This document shows positions 1 through 4,973 of a DNA stretch of 7,566 nt, in pieces; positions within the stretch are counted from its first letter, which is position 1, and every line of letters begins with the position of its first letter. Under the pieces are notes generated by a model, which was not told the DNA's origin, made no database searches, and saw nothing but the letters and a program-made list of their open reading frames with translations. Made by a program: the position numbers and the translations under genes. Location of the stretch: positions 1 to 7,566 of the forward strand of contig JAEMQE010000204.1 in assembly GCA_022758945.1 (NCBI GenBank), in the 5' to 3' direction. Origin of the DNA: Lentimicrobium sp. GTDB lineage: Bacteria > Bacteroidota > Bacteroidia > Flavobacteriales > Flavobacteriaceae.

Positions 1-551
1 TCTCTGGAACTTTCTGTAGCATCGGGTCAATTCCTGGAATGTTAGAAAAAACCATTACTGTAAACGGAGTTGCAAAAGCTTTCGCAATGACAGGATGGAG
101 AATTGGCTATATTGGTGGACCAGAATTCATCGCAAAAGCCTGTACAAAAATACAAGGACAAGTAACTTCAGGGGCAAATTCAATCGCGCAACGTGCCACG
201 ATTACTGCTGTAGATGCTGATCCAAGCGTTCTTCACGAAATGGTTGCCGCTTTCAAAAGCCGTAGAGATTTAGTGGTGGGATTGCTTCAAGATATTCCTG
301 GAATCAAAATCAACGTTCCTGAAGGCGCATTTTATGTGTTCCCAGACGTTTCGTCTTTCTTCGGAAAAACATTGAAAGGAACATTCATCAAAGATGCCAA
401 CGATTTCTCAATGTATCTTTTGGGCGAAGCCAATGTTGCCACTGTAACCGGTGACGCTTTTGGAAACCCAAATTGCATCCGTTTTTCTTATGCAACCAGC
501 GAAGATTTATTGACGGAAGCATTAAGAAGAATTAAAGCAGCAGTAGCATAA
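1..551 (+). CDS. PLP-dependent aspartate aminotransferase (class Ib), 3' part
   Basis: This is the C-terminal part of a fold-type I aminotransferase that moves an amino group between aspartate (or a related amino acid) and 2-oxoglutarate in the cytoplasm. The gene enters from the left edge. The frame is open from base 3 and reads SGTFCSIGSIPG before the internal Met at 39, so that Met is not the start. The motif NGVAKAFAMTGWRIGY holds the PLP-binding Lys (codon 75-77). The C-terminal IRFSYATS holds the Arg (codon 480-482) that binds the substrate alpha-carboxylate. Both motifs match the Thermus-type Ib subgroup as I remember it. I infer that a bit more than half of a protein of about 395 residues is missing upstream. 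The gene ends at TAA and is followed at once by a terminator, so it closes its transcription unit. Substrate preference (aspartate, prephenate or others) cannot be told from this part. Confidence 0.93.
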   Translation, partial: SGTFCSIGSIPGMLEKTITVNGVAKAFAMTGWRIGYIGGPEFIAKACTKIQGQVTSGANSIAQRATITAVDADPSVLHEMVAAFKSRRDLVVGLLQDIPGIKINVPEGAFYVFPDVSSFFGKTLKGTFIKDANDFSMYLLGEANVATVTGDAFGNPNCIRFSYATSEDLLTEALRRIKAAVA

Positions 552-572
552 CTAATTCAGAGTATAAAACAT

Positions 573-603
573 AAAGCCTCAAGAAATTCTTGAGGCTTTT
601 TTT
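573..603 (+). terminator. Rho-independent terminator of the aminotransferase gene
   Basis: An 11-bp perfect stem (AAAGCCTCAAG at 573-583 with CTTGAGGCTTT at 589-599) has a 5-nt loop and runs into a T tract to 603. It begins 21 nt after the aminotransferase stop codon. The T tract lies just before the candidate promoter of the next gene. Confidence 0.9.
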
Positions 604-605
604 GT

Positions 606-613
606 TATATTTG
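606..613 (+). promoter_or_regulatory. Candidate -7 promoter element of the crp-like gene
   Basis: TATATTTG matches the Bacteroidota consensus TAnnTTTG. It would give a leader of about 30 nt before the ATG at 652. I see no -33 TTG at the expected spacing, and the upstream DNA is the preceding terminator, so the support is only the -7 match and its position. Confidence 0.35.
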
Positions 614-651
614 GTCTTGCCCACAAAGACAAAAAGTAACAATCTGAACAA

Positions 652-1228
652 ATGAATCTAATTCTTGAAAACATAAGCAAACACATTGCTCTTTCTCCGC
701 AAGAGCAGGAACACTTTTTGTCTAAAACAGAAACCCGTCATTACAAAGCAAAAACCATTTTACTCAATGCTGGTGAAGTTTACAAGAATTCCCATTTTGT
801 TAATTCGGGCGTGTTGAGAAGTTTCAACATCAACGATAATATTGTGGAACACGTGATGAGTTTTGCCTGTCAAAGCTGGTGGATTAGTGATATGTACAGT
901 TTGATTTCTCAAAAACCGGGTAATCTTTTTATTGAAGTGATTGAAGATGCGGAAGTAGTTTTGCTTTCCAAAGAAAATCAAGAACAATTGTATCACGATA
1001 TTCCAAAACTCGAACGCTTCTTTAGGATTTTAACCGAAAATGCTTTGGTCGCCAATCAGCAGCGAATTATGGACAACCTGAGTTTGTCAGCAGAAGAACG
1101 CTTTGAAAAATTTTCCAAAAAATACCCTTCACTTATTCAGCAAGTTCCTCAAAAAACAAATTGCTTCTTTCATTGGCGTCACGCCAGAATTCTTTAGTAA
1201 GATGAAAAGCAAAATGTTACGGAAATAG
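652..1228 (+). pseudogene. Crp/Fnr-family transcriptional regulator, frameshifted at the DNA-binding end
   Basis: Crp/Fnr regulators have an N-terminal cyclic-nucleotide-binding-type beta-barrel, a long dimer helix and a C-terminal helix-turn-helix. The barrel is at about residues 15-110 (for example TILLNAGEVYKNSHFVNSGVLRSF split over residues 35-58), followed by the dimer helix with VANQQRIMDNLSLSAEER at 133-150. The frame from ATG 652 stops at 1197 after a non-homologous tail (CFFHWRHARIL). Skipping one base in the A6 run 1151-1156 restores a typical tail: after VPQK comes QIASFIGVTPEFFSKM and onward, to a TAG at 1226-1228, for 191 residues, the usual size of this short Bacteroidota subgroup. 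The open frame (652-1197, 181 aa) therefore lacks the turn and recognition helix and should not bind DNA normally. A sequencing error in the homopolymer is the main alternative. The ligand is unknown; many members of this subgroup lack the cAMP contacts. Confidence 0.85.
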
Positions 1229-1257
1229 TCGGGCATTTTTAAATAAAAAATATTTAT

Positions 1258-1265
1258 TACATTTG
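1258..1265 (+). promoter_or_regulatory. Candidate -7 element immediately before the kinase-like gene
   Basis: TACATTTG matches TAnnTTTG and ends 7 nt before the ATG at 1273. If used, transcription would begin at or within a few bases of the start codon, giving a leaderless or nearly leaderless mRNA. No -33 TTG is visible at 17-23 nt upstream, so this may be chance in AT-rich DNA. Confidence 0.3.
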
Positions 1266-1272
1266 TATAAAA

Positions 1273-1923
1273 ATGATTTCAAATGATACCAACCAAACTC
1301 TTAAAAATATCATTAGCGGAACTATCATTGAAGGCAAAAATGATACACTCACAACAACCCGAAATCAATTATGCTCAAGCTTTAAAACAGATACAACTAC
1401 TAAAAGAGACTTCGACCAACAGTGCGAAATCAAAAAAAAGCAGGCAGAATATCTAAACGATTATATTTCTAAAAATAATCTTTGGATTACTAATTTTTCT
1501 GACCAAGAAAATTATCTTACCGAAGGAGGCGAGGCTAAAATCTATTTTGGGAAAGACAACAAAAGTGTTGTTAAACTCAACGATGCTGTTTATTATTTCA
1601 CTTGGTTAGATTTTTTCAACAGCATTCTTCTCCATAATTTATTCTTTGAAGGAACAAAATATGAATTGTTGGGATTCAAATATTCAAACGAAACGCTTTT
1701 TGCCGTTTTAAAACAAGCTTTTATCATTTCTGACAATCTAGTAAATCTGGACGATGTAAGATGCTTATTAGAATTTAACGGTTTTAAAAATACTCGTAGA
1801 AATGATTACTATAACGAAGAATTGGGATTGATTTTAGAAGACATTCACGACGAAAATGTAATAGTAAATTCTAATGTTCTCTTCTTTATTGATACTGTTT
1901 TCTTCATCAACATAAAGAGTTAA
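1273..1923 (+). CDS. Polyvalent-protein-type protein kinase-like protein
   Basis: This 216-residue protein resembles the small serine/threonine/tyrosine-kinase-like domain found in polyvalent proteins of phages and conjugative elements (Pfam Kinase-PolyVal, from memory). A polar N-terminal region (about 1-75) is followed by the kinase-like part. GGEAKIY at 85-91 resembles a nucleotide-binding loop, and VVKLN has Lys101 in the position of the ATP-binding lysine. FKNTRRNDYY at 171-180 is a family-typical stretch. LEDIHDENV at 188-196 is a catalytic-loop-like segment (Asp193, Asn195), and FFID ends in Asp207, in place of the DFG aspartate. The gene is complete, with ATG start and TAA stop and no lesion. 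It stands alone between a frameshifted regulator and a broken yceI, with no phage or transposase gene next to it in this window. The target and role are unknown; kinase activity is inferred from motifs only. Confidence 0.72.
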   Translation: MISNDTNQTLKNIISGTIIEGKNDTLTTTRNQLCSSFKTDTTTKRDFDQQCEIKKKQAEYLNDYISKNNLWITNFSDQENYLTEGGEAKIYFGKDNKSVVKLNDAVYYFTWLDFFNSILLHNLFFEGTKYELLGFKYSNETLFAVLKQAFIISDNLVNLDDVRCLLEFNGFKNTRRNDYYNEELGLILEDIHDENVIVNSNVLFFIDTVFFINIKS

Positions 1924-1951
1924 TATAGACGCAACCCCTTCAATTTTCGTT

Positions 1952-1967
1952 CTTAATCTAGGTTAAG
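1952..1967. promoter_or_regulatory. Operator-like palindrome upstream of yceI
   Basis: CTTAATCTAGGTTAAG is a 16-bp palindrome with one mismatched pair (positions 6 and 11); the core is CTAG flanked by CTTAA and TTAAG. Its centre is about 30 bp before the candidate -7 element at 1990, roughly -41 to -45 from the likely transcription start. A dimeric activator or repressor could bind here; the nearby Crp/Fnr regulator is an obvious but unproven candidate. Confidence 0.45.
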
Positions 1968-1989
1968 TGCTCCATTAGTATTGCCGCCG

Positions 1990-1997
1990 TAAATTTG
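1990..1997 (+). promoter_or_regulatory. Candidate -7 promoter element of yceI
   Basis: TAAATTTG matches TAnnTTTG. A TG at 1968-1969, with a 20-nt spacer, could serve as a minimal -33 element. The leader to the ATG at 2035 would be about 30 nt and is A-rich near the start codon. Confidence 0.45.
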
Positions 1998-2034
1998 CCT
2001 TATCAAAATGAAATAACAATTTAAAAATAAAATT

Positions 2035-2562
2035 ATGGTAACTACAAAATGGGCAATTGACCCGACACACTCAGAAATTGGTTTTAAAGTAAAACACATG
2101 ATGTTCACTAATGTTTCAGGTTAATTTGGAACTTATGATGCGACAATCACAACTGAAGATGACAATTTTGAAAATGCGGCAATTGAATTTTCGGCAGACA
2201 TTGATTCTATCAGCACAAATAATGCTGACAGAGACAATCACTTGAAAAGTGGCGACTTTTTTGACGCTGACAACTTTCCAAAACTAACTTTCAAAGCATC
2301 ATCTTTTACTAAAGATGGAGATGATTACGAATTAACTGGAGATTTGACTTTAAGAGGCGTAACCAAATCGGTAAAATTCCCTGTTGAATTCAGTGGATTG
2401 ATGAAAAATCCTTGGGGAAACACCAAAGCAGAATTGAATATTTATGGTAAAATTAACCGTAAAGATTGGGGATTGAACTGGAATTCAGCACTGAAAACGG
2501 GTGGCGTTTTAGTAGGCGAAGAAGTTAAATTGAATATCGAATTACAATTGGCAAAACAATAA
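2035..2562 (+). pseudogene. YceI-family polyisoprenoid-binding protein, with in-frame stop at codon 30
   Basis: YceI proteins form a lipocalin-like barrel that binds a long isoprenoid chain. The frame from ATG 2035 reads MVTTKWAIDPTHSEIGFKVK, the family's usual N-terminus without a signal peptide, so the product would be cytoplasmic. Codon 30 (2122-2124) is TAA, where relatives have a residue such as Lys, Asn or Ser in a VSG-x-F motif. The same frame then continues without further damage through FSADIDSIST, DRDNHLKSGDFFDA, FPKLTF and LTLRGVTKSV to a TAA at 2560-2562. Reading through the stop, the protein would be 175 residues, the normal family length. TAA also ends other genes here, so recoding is unlikely. 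A restart at TTG 2242 would lose the first third of the barrel. One base change (for example AAA to TAA) or a sequencing error explains it. Confidence 0.88.
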
Positions 2563-2595
2563 AGCATTTCATATAAACTCGTTTTAGTTAAGTAC

Positions 2596-2638
2596 AAACG
2601 GCTAAATTTCGTAATGAAGTTTAGCCGTTTTTCTTTTG
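2596..2638 (+). terminator. Rho-independent terminator after yceI
   Basis: An 11-bp perfect stem (AAACGGCTAAA at 2596-2606 with TTTAGCCGTTT at 2620-2630) is extended inward by a T-G wobble and three more pairs around the 5-nt loop 2611-2615. It is followed by a T-rich tract to 2638. It separates yceI from fabD. Confidence 0.9.
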
Positions 2639-2677
2639 CATTCGTTTTATCTTTCCTGATAAATACCAAAAAAACAC

Positions 2678-2685
2678 TATTTTTG
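2678..2685 (+). promoter_or_regulatory. Candidate fabD promoter (-7 element)
   Basis: TATTTTTG matches TAnnTTTG, and a TG at 2657-2658 lies 19 nt upstream as a possible -33 element. The leader would be about 65 nt. It contains a 10-bp direct repeat AAACTTTAAA (2723-2732 and 2738-2747) and a weak 5-bp hairpin at 2701-2717, with no recognised riboswitch. The strong terminator just upstream means fabD needs its own promoter. Confidence 0.5.
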
Positions 2686-2756
2686 CAACGTAGTTTTTTG
2701 TTCTCTATTTTGGAGAAACTTGAAACTTTAAAACCTTAAACTTTAAACAAAAACAG

Positions 2757-3629
2757 ATGAAAGCATACGTATTTCCAGGTCAAGGAGCACAATTCACCGG
2801 AATGGGCAAAGACTTATATGAAAACTCCGAATTAGCAAAATCACTTTTCGAAAAAGCCAATGAAATCTTGGGATTCCGCATCACGGACATTATGTTTGAA
2901 GGTACAGCCGAGGAATTGAAAGAAACCAAAGTTACTCAACCAGCTATTTTCTTGCATTCGGTGATTTTAGCTAAAACCTTGGAAGATTTCAAACCAGAAA
3001 TGGTAGCAGGACATTCTTTGGGTGAATTTTCGGCATTGGTTGCTAATGGTGTTTTGTCTTTTGAAGACGGATTACGATTGGTTTCACAACGCGCTTTGGC
3101 AATGCAAAAAGCCTGCGAAATAAAACCTTCAACAATGGCGGCAGTTCTAGGATTAGCCGACAATATAGTGGAAGATGTTTGTGCTTCAATTGATGGAATC
3201 GTGGTGGCTGCCAATTACAACTGTCCGGGACAATTGGTAATTTCAGGAGAAACTTCTGCAGTGGAAAAAGCCTGTGAAGCAATGAAAGCAGCTGGCGCAA
3301 AACGTGCCTTGCTATTACCTGTTGGTGGTGGTTTTCACTCGCCAATGATGGAACCGGCTCGTTCAGCATTGGCCATAGCCATTGAAGCGACTACCTTTTC
3401 GACGCCTATTTGTCCAGTGTATCAAAACGTGACTGCAACTGCTGTTTCTGACCCTGCCGAAATCAAGAAAAACCTAATCATACAATTGACAGCACCCGTA
3501 AAATGGACACAATCTGTGCAACAAATGATTGCCGATGGGGCCACTTTATTTACTGAAGTTGGTCCTGGAAAAGTATTGGCAGGATTGATAGGAAAAATTG
3601 ATAGAGAAGCGGTTACGGCGAACGCTTAA
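2757..3629 (+). CDS. fabD: Malonyl CoA-acyl carrier protein transacylase
   Basis: FabD transfers the malonyl group from malonyl-CoA to acyl carrier protein, loading the extender unit for type II fatty-acid synthesis in the cytoplasm. The 290-residue protein has the standard length and all key motifs: GQGAQ at 8-12 (oxyanion hole), GHSLGE at 85-90 with nucleophile Ser87, Arg112 in QRALAMQ (contacts the malonyl carboxylate), NYNCPGQLVISG at 153-164, and GGFHS at 191-195 with catalytic His194. The start at ATG 2757 gives the family N-terminus MKAYVFPGQG directly, and no Shine-Dalgarno sequence is visible, as is usual for this phylum. The gene is monocistronic here, isolated from other fab genes, between the yceI terminator and a convergent galE. 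Its C-terminus (AVTANA) is short and not conserved. I see no lesion. Confidence 0.97.
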   Translation: MKAYVFPGQGAQFTGMGKDLYENSELAKSLFEKANEILGFRITDIMFEGTAEELKETKVTQPAIFLHSVILAKTLEDFKPEMVAGHSLGEFSALVANGVLSFEDGLRLVSQRALAMQKACEIKPSTMAAVLGLADNIVEDVCASIDGIVVAANYNCPGQLVISGETSAVEKACEAMKAAGAKRALLLPVGGGFHSPMMEPARSALAIAIEATTFSTPICPVYQNVTATAVSDPAEIKKNLIIQLTAPVKWTQSVQQMIADGATLFTEVGPGKVLAGLIGKIDREAVTANA

Positions 3630-3733
3630 AATTCAGATTGCAGAATTTAGAGTATAAAATATTCATTTACAAAATTTTAAATTATTGCAAAACAATTCAA
3701 AATCAAATTTAGCTTCTTCTTTATTCTTGCTAT

Positions 3734-3797
3734 TTGTCACGCTGGAAGCGTCTAAATAATGTTGCTCTCATTTATTGAGACGCCTACAGCGTGACAA
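3734..3797. repeat. Double-palindrome (REP/BIME-like) intergenic repeat
   Basis: Two 26-nt arms (3734-3759 and 3772-3797) are inverted copies with 3 mismatches around a 12-nt loop; each outer part reads TTGTCACGCTG going in. Each arm also has its own small palindrome: ACGCT-GGA-AGCGT on the left, and ACGC with GCGT around CTACA on the right. This is the layout of paired REP units. It is GC-rich within AT-rich surroundings and has no T tract, so it is not an ordinary terminator. Confidence 0.7.
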
Positions 3798-3840
3798 TTG
3801 GAATAGCGTATTGTGCTTCATAAATAAACAATCAGTATAA

Positions 3841-3880
3841 ATTCAAAAATCCTAAATCATCATCGAGATAATTTAGGATT
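3841..3880 (-). terminator. Terminator downstream of galE
   Basis: A 10-bp stem (AATCCTAAAT at 3848-3857 with ATTTAGGATT at 3871-3880) has three further inner pairs beyond one mismatch. On the - strand, the second arm runs into TTTTTG. It begins 26 nt after the galE stop codon. The + strand side lacks a good T tract, so it mainly serves galE. Confidence 0.7.
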
Positions 3881-3906
3881 CTTGTTAGCTGAAATCTGCA
3901 ATCTGA

Positions 3907-4923
3907 TTACTGTTGTCTGACTTTTTGTTCCCATTTCCAAGCGCTTTCCATAGCTTCTTCCAATGTGGATTTGGCTTTCCATCCCAAAACATTGTTCGCT
4001 TTATCCGTATTGGCGTAAGCCGAAGTAATATCTCCTTCTCTTCTATCCACAATTTTATAAGGCAATTTTTGTCCGCTTACTTTTTCGAAAGCGTGAATCA
4101 CTTCCAGAACCGAACTTCCGGTTCCTGTTCCCAGATTGAAAATCTCGACTTTGTCTAAATTCTTTTTGTCCAATAAACGTTTCAAGGCGATAACGTGGGC
4201 TTTCGCCAAATCGGCTACGTGAATATAATCGCGAATGCAAGTTCCGTCAGGAGTAGGATAATCGTCTCCATAAACCGATAATTCTTTTCTTAAACCCAAT
4301 CCGGTTTGTGTGATAAATGGAACTAAATTTTGTGGAACTCCAATAGGTAATTCGCCTATTTCCGCAGAAGGATGCGCTCCAATCGGGTTGAAATAACGCA
4401 ATAAAATAGCGTTGATATTGGTTACTTTGGCAGTATCTGTTATGATTTCTTCGCCAATTTGTTTGGTATTTCCGTAAGGTGACATTGCTGTTTGAATGGA
4501 TGCATCTTCGGTAATTGGCATTTTTTCGGCTTGACCGTAAACCGTGCAAGAAGAACTAAAAATAAAGTTGGCTTCCGGTTGTTGTTGCAATTCCTGAAGC
4601 AAATAAATTAAAGTATTCAGGTTGTTTTCATAATACAACAATGGATTTCCAACGCTTTCACCAACCGCTTTTGAAGCTGCAAAATGGATTACACCTGAGA
4701 TATCGCGATGCCTTTTGAAAAAATCCTGCACTTTTTCTTTTTCACGCAAATCCAAATTTTCGAATGCTGTTTTGATTCCTGTAATATTGGCAATTCCGTC
4801 CAAAACATTCAATGATGTATTCGAAAGATTGTCTATAATAACTACTTCAAAACCCTGATTTTGCAATTCGACTACGGTATGTGAGCCGATAAAACCCAAA
4901 CCGCCCGTTACTAGTATTTTCAT
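3907..4923 (-). CDS. galE: UDP-glucose 4-epimerase
   Basis: GalE interconverts UDP-glucose and UDP-galactose with tightly bound NAD+, supplying galactose (or GalNAc) units for surface glycans. It is a 338-residue extended short-chain dehydrogenase of normal length. The Rossmann glycine motif TGGLGFIGSH is at 6-15, Asp31-Asn32 (VIIDN) meets the NAD ribose, FAASKAVGES is at 81-90, SSSCTVYG at 123-130 supplies Ser125, and SPYGNTK at 148-154 supplies Tyr150 and Lys154. RYFNPIGAH (176-184) and RDYIHVADLA (231-240) follow. The position of E. coli Tyr299 is Ala302 here (TSAYAN), a small gatekeeper as in human-type enzymes, which suggests UDP-GlcNAc/UDP-GalNAc may also be accepted. It lies 50 bp downstream of the sugar aminotransferase gene on the same strand, probably co-transcribed with it. 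Confidence 0.96.
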   Translation of the reverse strand: MKILVTGGLGFIGSHTVVELQNQGFEVVIIDNLSNTSLNVLDGIANITGIKTAFENLDLREKEKVQDFFKRHRDISGVIHFAASKAVGESVGNPLLYYENNLNTLIYLLQELQQQPEANFIFSSSCTVYGQAEKMPITEDASIQTAMSPYGNTKQIGEEIITDTAKVTNINAILLRYFNPIGAHPSAEIGELPIGVPQNLVPFITQTGLGLRKELSVYGDDYPTPDGTCIRDYIHVADLAKAHVIALKRLLDKKNLDKVEIFNLGTGTGSSVLEVIHAFEKVSGQKLPYKIVDRREGDITSAYANTDKANNVLGWKAKSTLEEAMESAWKWEQKVRQQ

Positions 4924-4936
4924 TTTTATTTTTTAT

Positions 4937-4965
4937 TGTAGAGTCGCACGCAGTGCGACTCTACA
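4937..4965. repeat. Perfect palindrome between the sugar aminotransferase gene and galE
   Basis: TGTAGAGTCGCAC at 4937-4949 pairs exactly with GTGCGACTCTACA at 4953-4965 around a 3-nt loop, making a 29-nt hairpin with no mismatch. It fills most of the 50-bp gap and ends 13 nt before the galE start on the - strand. There it is followed by A-rich sequence, not a T tract, so it is not a usual terminator. Its form suggests a dispersed repeat; it could also mark RNA processing or dampen galE translation. Confidence 0.75.
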
Positions 4966-4973
4966 GAATTATA

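Larger units (their letters stand above)
3633..3906. repeat. 12-bp inverted repeat bounding the fabD-galE intergenic region
   Basis: TCAGATTGCAGA at 3633-3644 is repeated in inverted orientation as TCTGCAATCTGA at 3895-3906, a perfect 12-bp match. Next to it, similar sequence (ATTTAG on the left, TTTCAG read inward from the right) extends the likeness. The copies lie 3 nt after the fabD stop and directly against the galE stop. No ORF lies inside. They could be ends of a decayed non-coding element or copies of a common 3'-end repeat. Confidence 0.5.

Noticed and set aside
1150..1160. A AAAAAC slippery heptamer in the crp-like gene as a programmed -1 frameshift site
   Set aside because: The heptamer is in the wrong phase: codons read CAA AAA ACA. 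Restoring the family tail needs a net +1 shift (skipping one A), not -1. An indel or read error is simpler.
1236..1257. AT-only hairpin TAAATA/TATTTA after the crp-like gene as a terminator
   Set aside because: Six A-T pairs are too weak to terminate, and no T tract follows on the + strand.
2122..2124. Stop-codon recoding (read-through or non-standard code) in yceI
   Set aside because: TAA ends the aminotransferase, kinase-like and fabD genes in this window, and no recoding element is visible after 2124.
2242..2562. A separate 106-residue gene starting at TTG 2242
   Set aside because: It is the 3' part of the yceI frame; the segment before it, back to ATG 2035, is clearly homologous YceI sequence interrupted only by one stop.
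3043..3369. 108-residue open frame on the - strand within fabD
   Set aside because: It overlaps fabD completely, has low-complexity Leu/Pro/His composition and no recognisable domain; it mirrors fabD codon structure.
3630..3720. A canonical fabD terminator directly after its stop codon
   Set aside because: No stable stem with T tract is present; only AT-rich sequence and short 4-bp matches are seen. Termination may depend on the downstream hairpins or another mechanism.
3734..3797. CRISPR repeat or tRNA/ncRNA gene
   Set aside because: There is a single inverted pair with no spacer array, and neither tRNA arms nor a known RNA family consensus can be found.
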